From: Ferruginibacter paludis
Lineage (GTDB): Bacteria > Bacteroidota > Bacteroidia > Chitinophagales > Chitinophagaceae
DNA: 64,000 nucleotides
Assembly (NCBI RefSeq): GCF_030409685.1
Contig: NZ_JAUFQJ010000015.1
Span: forward strand, 186,001 to 250,000
Direction: 5' to 3'
The translations under genes were made by a program, and so were the position numbers. The first letter of the stretch is position 1. Every line of letters begins with the position of its first letter. Under the pieces are notes generated by a model. The model was not told the DNA's origin and did not search any database. It saw nothing but the letters and a program-made list of their open reading frames with translations. Of the stretch, positions 51,863 to 59,830 are shown in pieces.

Positions 51863-52234
51863 ATGAAGAGTAAAAAGTCATATACACTATTTAAAAAAGC
51901 GACCGCCATCTTTTTGATGATGACATTGCTATGGCTTACGGTAAGCACTCCATTTGTTTTATCTGTTCAGCAAAAACTGGCCAAACAACAAAAAGCTTTT
52001 TCTATTAATTCCTCCGCAAGCGATAACCAAAATGAAAACAGCGATGAAAATGGAAGTAATTCCGTGGAAGAAAAAACGCCGGTAAGCAGCAATTTATCAG
52101 AAGAGTTTTTGCATGCACATCATGCTACCCATATTTTTTTCACCGTTGTTTCCCTGTACCATAAGCTCGAAAATGCCGGTACCTATATCGCCTTTCATGG
52201 CGAACTCCTCGTTCCTCCACCCAATGTGGCATAA
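51863..52234 (+). CDS. Small His-rich secreted protein of unknown function
   Basis: A 123-residue protein with a long N-terminal signal or anchor (FKKATAIFLMMTLLWLTVSTPFVLS). A Ser/Asn/Glu-rich spacer (residues ~48-75) leads to a conserved-looking C-terminal block with HAHHATHIFFTVVSLYHKLE and a Pro-rich end (LLVPPPNVA). The His cluster suggests metal or surface binding, but no family is recognised. It lies between the two carbonic anhydrase genes and 127 bp before the second, in the same direction as the CA-SulP operon. Confidence 0.65.
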   Translation: MKSKKSYTLFKKATAIFLMMTLLWLTVSTPFVLSVQQKLAKQQKAFSINSSASDNQNENSDENGSNSVEEKTPVSSNLSEEFLHAHHATHIFFTVVSLYHKLENAGTYIAFHGELLVPPPNVA

Positions 52235-52312
52235 TTCTATTCTTTATTTAATTAACTGAGCCAGGCTTATTACTGGCTATTCCTGATTATTTATTTTAAC
52301 CAATTATTCATC

Positions 52313-52345
52313 GTGGTACTGTTACCGTTATACGGTAACTGCCAC
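52313..52345. promoter_or_regulatory. Inverted repeat before the carbonic anhydrase-SulP operon
   Basis: GTTACCGT (52321-52328) and ACGGTAAC (52332-52339) form a perfect 8-bp palindrome with a 3-nt loop, flanked by GTGG/CCAC (52313-52316 with 52342-52345) across an internal loop. It ends 15 bp before the carbonic anhydrase ATG. It could be an operator or an mRNA hairpin. Confidence 0.55.
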
Positions 52346-52360
52346 CTAATATTTATATAC

Positions 52361-53014
52361 ATGAGAAAGCATTCACAAGAATTCTTAGACAATCTTACGC
52401 CCAGCCAGGCTTACGAATTATTGCTGGAAGGCAATGAAAGATTTATCGGTAATCTTAACAATGATCACGACCACCTGGAGCTGATCAATCAAACCAGGGA
52501 AGGCCAGTACCCGTTCGCAGTGATATTAAGCTGCATGGACTCCCGTACATCTGTAGAGTTAATATTTGACCAGGGTCTCGGAGATCTTTTTAGCATAAGG
52601 GTGGCAGGCAATATCGTAAATAATGATATACTGGCCAGTATTGAATATGCCGTAAAATATGTAGGTTCAAAAGTATTGATGGTGCTGGGGCATACGGAAT
52701 GCGGTGCTATTAAAAGTGCCAAGCAAAACGTAACAGACGGCCATATTACCGGCCTGTTAAAAAGAATCCAACCTTCCATCAGCAAATCGCTGTTATATGA
52801 CGATAGTTATTTGTTCAGTGATAAAGTGGCTTATGCCAATGTAGAAAACAGCCTGGAAGAAATACTGAACCAAAGTGAGATTGTAAAAGATATGTTTAAA
52901 AAGGGAGAGATTGGCCTTATCGGCGGCGTGTACAATGTAGACAATGGCAAAGTTGATTTCTTTAAAAATCTTACTAAAAAACAACAGGAAGAAAAACTAT
53001 TTGCTCACGTTTAA
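52361..53014 (+). CDS. Beta-class carbonic anhydrase, operon with SulP transporter
   Basis: A 217-residue carbonic anhydrase from the ATG at 52361 (MRKHSQEFLDNL). Zinc ligands are Cys58 (SCMDSRTSVE, with Asp60, Arg62), His111 and Cys114 (HTECGAIKSA). FSIRVAGNIVNNDIL and a C-terminal LIGGVYNVDNGKVDFF are typical of Bacteroidota forms. The reading frame is open to 52313, but that region is the palindrome. The gene ends 15 bp before the SulP start, so the two form one operon. Together they suggest bicarbonate supply or uptake. Confidence 0.94.
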   Translation: MRKHSQEFLDNLTPSQAYELLLEGNERFIGNLNNDHDHLELINQTREGQYPFAVILSCMDSRTSVELIFDQGLGDLFSIRVAGNIVNNDILASIEYAVKYVGSKVLMVLGHTECGAIKSAKQNVTDGHITGLLKRIQPSISKSLLYDDSYLFSDKVAYANVENSLEEILNQSEIVKDMFKKGEIGLIGGVYNVDNGKVDFFKNLTKKQQEEKLFAHV

Positions 53015-53029
53015 AACTGATTACATCAA

Positions 53030-54637
53030 ATGCAACTCAATACAAAAAATTTCAAAACAGATTTGCCATCCGGGTTGGTGGTATTCCTGGTGGCGTTGCC
53101 GCTGTGCCTGGGTATTGCACTGGCATCGGGGGCTCCATTTTTTAGTGGTATTATTTCGGGTATTACAGGCGGTATTGTCATAGGCCTTTTGAGCAACTCC
53201 CAGTTAAGTGTAAGCGGACCGGCCGCAGGCCTGGCGGCGCTGGTATTGGGTGCCATTACAACCATCGGCGATTTCAGGCTTTTTTTATGTGCCGTATTAA
53301 TCGCAGGCATTTTGCAGGTGCTGATGGGCATTGGGAAAATGGGGGGTATTGCCAATTATATTCCTTCGAGTGTTATTAAGGGCATGCTTACCAGCATCGG
53401 GATATTAATTGTCGCCAAGCAGATACCCCATGCTTTTGGATACGATAAAGACGAAAAAGGAAATATCACCGAGTTGTTGCCTTACGGAAGTGAAAACATG
53501 CATGAGTTTTTGCAGCCCTTACAACACATAGAAGTAGGGGTAACGCTTATCTGTGTCATTTCAATTATCATTATGTTGGTGTGGGAAAGACCAGCCATCA
53601 AAAAAAGACTGCCCTTTATACCCGGTGCATTGGTGGCGGTAATTGCGGCTATTTTAATTAATCAACTATGGATTAGCACCGGCAGTGTGCTGGCTGTACA
53701 AAATGAACACCTGGTGCAAATAAAAGCAGCCTCCTCACCGGCAGAGTTTCTTGGCTTCTTTACCTTCCCGGATTTCTCAGGTTTCTTTAACAGCAAAATT
53801 ATTGTATATGGTTTTGCTATTGCCATCATCGCTTCGCTGGAAACATTGTTAAGCATTGAAGCAATCGACAACCTTGACCCGGAGCGGCGTGTGACCAATA
53901 CCAACAGGGAATTGATGGCACAGGGAATCGGTAACGCTGTAGCAGGTTTAATAGGAGGCTTACCCATTACCAGTGTAATTGTGAGAAGTAGCGCCAACGT
54001 AAATGCCGGAGCAAAAAGTAAAATGTCTTCGGTATTTCATGGTTTGTTGTTGCTGGTAAGCGTTATACTAATTCCTTCTCTTTTAAATAAAATTCCATTG
54101 TCGGCCCTGGCGGCAATTTTATTGCTGACTGGTTATAAATTGGCAAAGCCTGCAGTGTTTACGCAAACCATTAAAAACGGAAGGTTTCAATACATACCTT
54201 TTTTGGTAACGGTAATTGTTATCATTGCAATAGATCTGTTTGGTTTAGTGCCGGCAGTAAGTGGAAAGGGATTACTGATTGGTGTAATAGCCGGCATCGT
54301 TGCCGCCTTTGGAGCTATCCTGCATGGCAACCTTAAAAATTCTTATTTCTTTCACAAAGAAAAACACCATGAAGGCGACCAGATAAAAATTCATTTGTCA
54401 GAGGAAGTGTCGTTTTTAAATAAAGCCGCCATCAGGGAAACGCTTGACCAGTTACCAAAAAACGCAACGGTAACCATTGACGCCAGTAATACCACCTATA
54501 TCGATTTTGATGTGCTGGAACTGATAAAAGAATTCAGGGATATTAAGGCGCCAATAAAAAATATCAGCAGCAAGCTGGTGGGTTTTAAAGAAAAATACCA
54601 GATAGAAAATGAACTCAATGTGCAGTCTGTTCACTAA
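53030..54637 (+). CDS. SulP family anion transporter (probable bicarbonate transporter)
   Basis: A 535-residue membrane protein with about 10-14 helices starting with DLPSGLVVFLVALPLCLGIALASG and the family pore motif SGITGGIVIGLLSNSQLSVSG. GLAALVLGAITT and GKGLLIGVIAGIVAAFGA follow. The C-terminal ~95 residues form a STAS domain (IKIHLSEEVSFLNKAAIRE, ITIDASNTTYIDFDVL-like VTIDASNTTYIDFDVLELI). SulP members carry sulfate, bicarbonate or other anions. Here the neighbouring carbonic anhydrase favours bicarbonate. That specificity is inference. Confidence 0.9.
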   Translation: MQLNTKNFKTDLPSGLVVFLVALPLCLGIALASGAPFFSGIISGITGGIVIGLLSNSQLSVSGPAAGLAALVLGAITTIGDFRLFLCAVLIAGILQVLMGIGKMGGIANYIPSSVIKGMLTSIGILIVAKQIPHAFGYDKDEKGNITELLPYGSENMHEFLQPLQHIEVGVTLICVISIIIMLVWERPAIKKRLPFIPGALVAVIAAILINQLWISTGSVLAVQNEHLVQIKAASSPAEFLGFFTFPDFSGFFNSKIIVYGFAIAIIASLETLLSIEAIDNLDPERRVTNTNRELMAQGIGNAVAGLIGGLPITSVIVRSSANVNAGAKSKMSSVFHGLLLLVSVILIPSLLNKIPLSALAAILLLTGYKLAKPAVFTQTIKNGRFQYIPFLVTVIVIIAIDLFGLVPAVSGKGLLIGVIAGIVAAFGAILHGNLKNSYFFHKEKHHEGDQIKIHLSEEVSFLNKAAIRETLDQLPKNATVTIDASNTTYIDFDVLELIKEFRDIKAPIKNISSKLVGFKEKYQIENELNVQSVH

Positions 54638-54648
54638 CGCAAAAATAA

Positions 54649-54683
54649 AAAGAGGCTGTATAAAACGATGATACAGCCTCTTT
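54649..54683. terminator. Bidirectional terminator between SulP and fabG
   Basis: A 13-bp perfect stem (AAAGAGGCTGTAT at 54649-54661 with 54671-54683) and a 9-nt loop lies between two convergent genes. A tracts before it act as T tracts for the minus strand. Confidence 0.82.
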
Positions 54684-54700
54684 CATTCCGGCAATCCGGA

Positions 54701-55456
54701 TTAAATATTTAATCCGCCACAGGCGCTGATGGTTTGCCCCGTTACATAACTGCTTAAATCACTTGCTAAAAACAAGGTAACGTTGGCAATATCTTCTGTA
54801 GTAGCAAAGCGTCCTAAAGGAATGCCCGCTTTATATTTATCCGCAGCAGCGCCATCCTGTAAATAACTGGTCATATCAGTTTCAACAAAACCCGGGGCAA
54901 TGGCATTACAGCGGATATTGCGGCTGCCCAATTCTTTGGCAATGCTTTTTGTAAAGCCAATAACACCGGCTTTGCTGGCGGCATAGCTGCTTTGACCGGC
55001 GTTACCCATTTCGCCAATCACGCTGCTCATATTAATAATGCTGCCGCTCTTTGCTTTCATCATCGGGCGTATCACCTGCTTGGTCATGTTGAAAACACTT
55101 TTCAGATTAGTCTGCATCACATCATCCCATTGGTCCGGCGTCATGCGCAGTAACAAATTATCTTTTGATATACCGGCGTTGTTTACGCAAATATGAATTT
55201 GTCCAAATTCTTTCAAAACATCATTTACAAAAATTTCGCAGGCTGCATAGTCACCAGCATTGGTTTGGTAAGCTTTTGCTTTTACACCCAAAGCTCCCAG
55301 CTTTGCTTCCAGTGATTTCGCTCTTTCCGTGCTGCTATCGCTTACATAAGTAAATGCAACAGACGCTCCCTGTTCTGCAAACTTAATTGCAATGCCCTCG
55401 CCAATACCGCGTGCTGCGCCGGTAATGATCGCTACTTTTCCCGCTAATAATTTCAT
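54701..55456 (-). CDS. fabG: 3-oxoacyl-[acyl-carrier-protein] reductase (short-chain dehydrogenase)
   Basis: A 251-residue SDR that would reduce 3-oxoacyl-ACP with NADPH in fatty acid elongation. The cofactor motif is GAARGIGEG at residues 12-20, NNAGISKDNLLLRMT is the family NNAG block, and the catalytic triad is S in NMSSVIGEMGN with YAASKAG. The end (YVTGQTISACGGLNI) is typical of FabG. It stands apart from other fab genes here, so a related SDR activity is possible, but motifs favour FabG. It has an exact -7 box 22 bp upstream. Confidence 0.9.
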   Translation of the reverse strand: MKLLAGKVAIITGAARGIGEGIAIKFAEQGASVAFTYVSDSSTERAKSLEAKLGALGVKAKAYQTNAGDYAACEIFVNDVLKEFGQIHICVNNAGISKDNLLLRMTPDQWDDVMQTNLKSVFNMTKQVIRPMMKAKSGSIINMSSVIGEMGNAGQSSYAASKAGVIGFTKSIAKELGSRNIRCNAIAPGFVETDMTSYLQDGAAADKYKAGIPLGRFATTEDIANVTLFLASDLSSYVTGQTISACGGLNI

Positions 55457-55477
55457 ATAAATCTTTTAAGTTGGCAA

Positions 55478-55485
55478 CAAAAGTA
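55478..55485 (-). promoter_or_regulatory. Bacteroidota-type -7 element for fabG
   Basis: The minus strand reads TACTTTTG, an exact TAnnTTTG, 21 bp before the fabG ATG. A -33 TTTG is not seen at the standard spacing. Confidence 0.45.
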
Positions 55486-55674
55486 AATAAATCAATCATT
55501 ACAACCTTAACCACACTGAAATTGCAGAGGCAGTAAATTATTCAACCAAGCTTTAACCTGAGGACATAACGTCTTCAACATCTCATAATAATCTGAATGA
55601 ACCTAATAGCGATGTTAAACGTAGCCAACTAAGCATGTACAAAAAATAAAACCAGCATTCTGCTAAACTAAAAA

Positions 55675-55682
55675 TATTTTTG
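55675..55682 (+). promoter_or_regulatory. Bacteroidota-type -7 element for the Bcr-type transporter
   Basis: TATTTTTG fits TAnnTTTG and lies 23 bp before the ATG at 55706. No clear -33 box. Confidence 0.4.
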
Positions 55683-55705
55683 CTGATCAATACTCCATCT
55701 GCAAC

Positions 55706-56947
55706 ATGCATTTAAAAAACAGAACTACTATTATCTTGATACTTGGCTTCCTGTCAGCCATTGCACCTTTTTCAATTGACATGTACCTGCCGGGTTTCCC
55801 GGCCATTGCAAAGGACCTGCACACTTCCATCGAAAATGTAGCCTATTCGTTGTCCAGTTTTTTTATTGGAGTCTGTATCGGCCAGGTGCTGTGCGGACCG
55901 TTGCTTGACCGGTACGGGAGAAAAATGCCTTTATATACCGGGATGATTTTGTATATCCTGGCTACAATCGGCTGTGTATTTACCACATCGGTAGAAGTAT
56001 TGATTGCATTGCGTTTTTTGCAGGCAATTGGTGGCTGTGTCAGCATGGTAGCACCCAGGGCCATTATCAGGGATTTGTTCCCGGTGGAAGAAAGCGCAAA
56101 AATATTTTCTTACATGATTTTAATTTTGGGCGTATCACCCATTATTGCACCTACAGCCGGAAGTTATATCATCACCCATTTTGGCTGGCATGCTATTTTT
56201 ATCATCTTAACTATTTTGGCTGTGCTGCTTGTTGCGGCCATTGCGATGGGCCTGCCGGAAAGTAAACAGCCAGATCCGACTTATTCGCTTAAGCCACAGG
56301 TAATTCTTTCAAGCTTTCGCATTGTACTATGGCAGCCGCAATTTTTTATATACGCAGTTACGGGTGCTATTTCTTCTGCCGGCTTATTTGCTTACCTGGC
56401 CGGTTCACCTTATGTATTTATGAAATTTTTTGGCACAACTGAACAGCAATACGGTGGTATTTTTGCTTTAATTGCTACCGGATTAATTACCTGCAGCCAG
56501 CTTAATAACCGCCTGTTAAAAAAATACACTAGTCAGTCTATTGTAAAAATTACGCTTGGTATACAAACCATTGCCGGGATATTGCTTTTTGTAGCAGCGA
56601 CTTTTAATTGGTTGAATGTGTACAGTACCATTGTATTAATTTTTGTATACCTCAGCTGCCAGGGATTCAATTTCCCCAACGCTTCCGCCTTATCGATGGC
56701 GCCCTTTTCAAAACATGCGGGCAGTGCATCGGCATTAATGGGCGCCATACAAATGGGTATGGGTGCATTGGCATCTGCCGCCGTGGGAATGTTTACACCA
56801 CACAATGTAATGCCGCTGGCAGGTGTCATGGCCTTTTGTGTTGCAAGTGCATGGTTGCTGCTTTTTTTCAGCACCCGAAAAGTAGCTTTTACTGTAAAGG
56901 CAGAAGATGTAGAGGAACAGACTTTGGATATGATTGAAAAGTATTAG
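55706..56947 (+). CDS. Bcr/CflA family MFS efflux transporter
   Basis: A 413-residue membrane protein with 12 predicted helices. The drug:H+ antiporter family blocks are visible: FSIDMYLPGFPAIAKDL at the start, GQVLCGPLLDRYGRKMPLY for the loop between helices 2 and 3, LRFLQAIGGCVSMVAPRAIIRDL and ISPIIAPTAGSYI-like SPIIAPTAGSYIITHFGWH. This matches the Bcr/CflA (bicyclomycin and sulfonamide resistance) group. The natural substrate is unknown. It is divergent from fabG. Confidence 0.92.
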   Translation: MHLKNRTTIILILGFLSAIAPFSIDMYLPGFPAIAKDLHTSIENVAYSLSSFFIGVCIGQVLCGPLLDRYGRKMPLYTGMILYILATIGCVFTTSVEVLIALRFLQAIGGCVSMVAPRAIIRDLFPVEESAKIFSYMILILGVSPIIAPTAGSYIITHFGWHAIFIILTILAVLLVAAIAMGLPESKQPDPTYSLKPQVILSSFRIVLWQPQFFIYAVTGAISSAGLFAYLAGSPYVFMKFFGTTEQQYGGIFALIATGLITCSQLNNRLLKKYTSQSIVKITLGIQTIAGILLFVAATFNWLNVYSTIVLIFVYLSCQGFNFPNASALSMAPFSKHAGSASALMGAIQMGMGALASAAVGMFTPHNVMPLAGVMAFCVASAWLLLFFSTRKVAFTVKAEDVEEQTLDMIEKY

Positions 56948-57043
56948 GGGTGTTTTGTAACAACCTTTTCATAAACAATTATTTACTAAACCATACTAGC
57001 ACTAAATCATCCCGCCGATGTTTTTTTGCACAATATTCATTTC

Positions 57044-57589
57044 ATGCTGCATTTTATAAAGAGAAGTTTACCAAACAGAAGCATTATTGGCAGTCTTTGC
57101 CTGTTATTATTTTTTACATGTTGCAACAAAAATGGGTTCAGTCAGCAACAAAAAAAAATGAATAGTATTTATGGAGGCTATATTTCTGAAGTGCCGGAGC
57201 CATCTATCAATTACGACCATGTTTTCAGCTATGGAAAGGTATTTACCAAAAGCTACCGCATTGGTCTATCCATTTATAATGATTACCTGGCCCTGCCACT
57301 TGGCGTGCAGTTTTTTACGGGGAAGGAAGCCCATCATTTTGAAATGAGTCTCACTGTACAGCCTTATGTAGAAAAGTACAATCAATTGTTTGCCGGCAAT
57401 AATCTATCAGATAAAAAAATGAATATTATGACGGGTGTCGGATACCGGTATCAACAGAGCACTGCCGGTTTTTTTGGGAAAATAATAATTGGTCCGATGC
57501 TGTTACTGGATCCTGCATCGGATAATTTCTGGAGAATGGAACCAAGCATAAAAGGCGGTATCAGCATTGGAGCTGGTTATAGTTTTTAA
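57044..57589 (+). CDS. Exported beta-barrel-like protein of unknown function
   Basis: A 181-residue protein from the ATG at 57044 with a signal peptide (SIIGSLCLLLFFTCC); the frame is open from 57026. A Cys pair near the cleavage site might allow lipidation, but the lipobox is poor. The rest is alternating beta sequence, such as YGGYISEVPEPSINYDHVF, HFEMSLTVQPYVEK, MTGVGYRYQQSTAGFFGKII and a final IKGGISIGAGYSF strand, which fits a small outer-membrane barrel. No known family. It follows the Bcr-type gene by about 95 bp. Confidence 0.7.
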   Translation: MLHFIKRSLPNRSIIGSLCLLLFFTCCNKNGFSQQQKKMNSIYGGYISEVPEPSINYDHVFSYGKVFTKSYRIGLSIYNDYLALPLGVQFFTGKEAHHFEMSLTVQPYVEKYNQLFAGNNLSDKKMNIMTGVGYRYQQSTAGFFGKIIIGPMLLLDPASDNFWRMEPSIKGGISIGAGYSF

Positions 57590-57720
57590 TATATTGTTCA
57601 GGCCTGATGATGCTTTTTAGTGACGCATTGTTTCCGGCACACAGAAAAATAAATTTACGCATAACTCCCTTTGTTCCGGCGATGTTTTTAAAACTATAGG
57701 AAGACACTTCTAAAAATATA

Positions 57721-57756
57721 AACCCCGGCACTGCTAAGGTCTTGCCGGGGTTTTCT
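57721..57756. terminator. Bidirectional terminator between the barrel gene and acs
   Basis: A 10-bp perfect stem (AACCCCGGCA at 57721-57730 with TGCCGGGGTT at 57743-57752), a 12-nt loop and TTTTCT. On the minus strand it is followed by TTTATATTTTTA, so it can serve acs as well. Confidence 0.78.
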
Positions 57757-57789
57757 ATATGGCTTAATCAATTAATAGTCTATAGAATG

Positions 57790-59727
57790 TTACAATTTAC
57801 CATCCTTAATTTCATCTACCACACCAGGATCCAGCAACGTGGTGGTATCGCCTAAGTTAGCAATTTCTCCTTCAGCAATTTTTCTTAAAATGCGACGCAT
57901 GATTTTGCCACTTCTTGTTTTAGGCAGTCCGGTCACAAACTGAATTTTATCCGGTTTGGCAATAGGGCCAATAATTTTTGAAACAGTCAAACTAATATCC
58001 TGGCGGCGCAGGTTTTCATCACCATGATGACCATTGTAAATTACAAAAGCATAAATGCCCTGCCCTTTGATATCATGCGGATAACCTACCACAGCGCTTT
58101 CCACCACGCCGGAGTGCATGTTGATCGCATTCTCTACTTCGGCGGTACCAATGCGGTGACCGCTGATGTTTAACACATCATCTACCCTGCCGGTAATGCG
58201 GTAGTTACCACCTTCATCTTTCAACGCCCCGTCGCCTGTAAAATACAAGCCGGGATAGGTTGCAAAATAATTGGTACGGCAGCGTTCGTGATCACCCCAG
58301 GTAGTGCGTAGTATCCCCGGCCAGGGAGCCTTAATGCAAAGGTTGCCTTTCAGGTGTCCGTGCTCATCCTTTTCAGTAATTTCATGACCCCTCTCGTCAA
58401 CCAGCAAAGGTTGTACACCAGGCATTGGCAAACTTGCCCAACTTGGTATGCCAGGCGTTACACCTGCCAGGTTACTAATTAAAGTACCGCCCGTTTCGGT
58501 CTGCCACCAGGTGTCCACAATAGGACATGCTTTTTTGCCGATGTTTTCATCGTACCAATGCCATGCTTCTTCGTTGATGGGTTCCCCCACGGTGCCCAGT
58601 ACTTTTAATGATGATAAATCTTTACCCTCTACCGGTGCAGTGCCATAACTCATCAGGCTCCTGATAGCAGTAGGTGCCGTATAAATACAGTTCACTTTAT
58701 GTTTCTGTACGATTTCCCAGAAGCGTCCTGCATCTGGCCAGGAGGGGATGCCTTCAAACATCATTGAAGTTGCGCCTGCAGCCAGCGGGCCGTATACTAT
58801 ATAACTGTGGCCGGTAATCCAGCCGATATCTGCTGTACAAAAATGCACATCGCCTGGCTGGTACTGAAACACGTTTACAAAAGTATAAGCCGTCCAAACC
58901 ATGTAACCACCAATGGTATGTACCACGCCTTTTGGTTTGCCGGTGCTGCCTGAAGTGTACAGAATAAACAGCGGATCTTCAGCATCCATTTCTTCTGCGG
59001 GAAAAAATACTTTGCCATCTTTTTCAACCTGCGTTTCTGCATAATCCATTTCATCTTCCCACCAAACATCTCTTCCCTTTATCATGGATACCGGAGTTCT
59101 TGTACGGGTATATACAATCACTCTTTTAACCGTTCTGTTGCCAATCAACGCATCATCAATCACACTTTTTAAAGGAATGTCTTTTCCGCCACGGAATGCA
59201 CCATCGCAGGTAATGATAAATTCCGCCTGTGCATCATACAACCTGTCTGCAATGCTTTGTGCGCTGAAACCGCCAAAGATCACACTGTGGATAGCGCCAA
59301 TTCTGGCGCAGCCCAGTATAGCATAGGCCAGTTCGGGCACCATGCCCATATAAATACAAACCCGGTCACCCTTTTTTACCCCATTGTTAACCAGCATTTG
59401 TGCCACCTGGCAAACTCTTTTATGCAGGCGGGCATAGGTTACCACGCGTACTCTTTCTTCAGGATTATTGGGTTCCCAGATAATGGCAGGTTTATCAGCC
59501 ATCGTTGCCAGGTGACGGTCAATGCAATTTTCTGTGATGTTGAGTTTACCACCTTTAAACCATTCAATTTTTGGTTCGGTGAAATTCCAGTCTAATACTT
59601 TGTCCCACTTTTTACGCCAGTAAAAATTGGAAGCGACGTCGCCCCAAAATGCTTCGGGATCTTCAGCACTTTTTTTGTAATCGTCGTGATATTGCGCTAA
59701 ACTTTTAATCTGATAAGGATATGACAT
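57790..59727 (-). CDS. acs: Acetate--CoA ligase (acetyl-CoA synthetase)
   Basis: A 645-residue adenylate-forming enzyme that makes acetyl-CoA from acetate, ATP and CoA. Motifs in order are GDRVCIYMGMVPELAYAIL, the ATP loop YTSGSTGKPKGVVHT, DTWWQTETGGTLISN, YFTGDGALKDEGGNYRITG, GRVDDVLNISGHRIGTAE and the acetylation-site Lys in LPKTRSGKIMRRILRK. The length matches Acs rather than a generic acyl-CoA ligase. It is divergent from an MHS-type transporter gene, an arrangement that suggests acetate uptake and activation. Confidence 0.97.
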   Translation of the reverse strand: MSYPYQIKSLAQYHDDYKKSAEDPEAFWGDVASNFYWRKKWDKVLDWNFTEPKIEWFKGGKLNITENCIDRHLATMADKPAIIWEPNNPEERVRVVTYARLHKRVCQVAQMLVNNGVKKGDRVCIYMGMVPELAYAILGCARIGAIHSVIFGGFSAQSIADRLYDAQAEFIITCDGAFRGGKDIPLKSVIDDALIGNRTVKRVIVYTRTRTPVSMIKGRDVWWEDEMDYAETQVEKDGKVFFPAEEMDAEDPLFILYTSGSTGKPKGVVHTIGGYMVWTAYTFVNVFQYQPGDVHFCTADIGWITGHSYIVYGPLAAGATSMMFEGIPSWPDAGRFWEIVQKHKVNCIYTAPTAIRSLMSYGTAPVEGKDLSSLKVLGTVGEPINEEAWHWYDENIGKKACPIVDTWWQTETGGTLISNLAGVTPGIPSWASLPMPGVQPLLVDERGHEITEKDEHGHLKGNLCIKAPWPGILRTTWGDHERCRTNYFATYPGLYFTGDGALKDEGGNYRITGRVDDVLNISGHRIGTAEVENAINMHSGVVESAVVGYPHDIKGQGIYAFVIYNGHHGDENLRRQDISLTVSKIIGPIAKPDKIQFVTGLPKTRSGKIMRRILRKIAEGEIANLGDTTTLLDPGVVDEIKDGKL

Positions 59728-59830
59728 GCAATGATTGTTTAATTATTTATTCCAAATACTCGCCACCAAATTAATATATTTACGTGAATTATACAGGGCA
59801 AACGATTGACTAAAATTCTAATACTTCTTC

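Noticed and set aside
52313..52360. Extended N-terminus of the second carbonic anhydrase from GTG at 52313
   Set aside because: The extra codons fall in the palindromic element; the ATG at 52361 starts the conserved protein.
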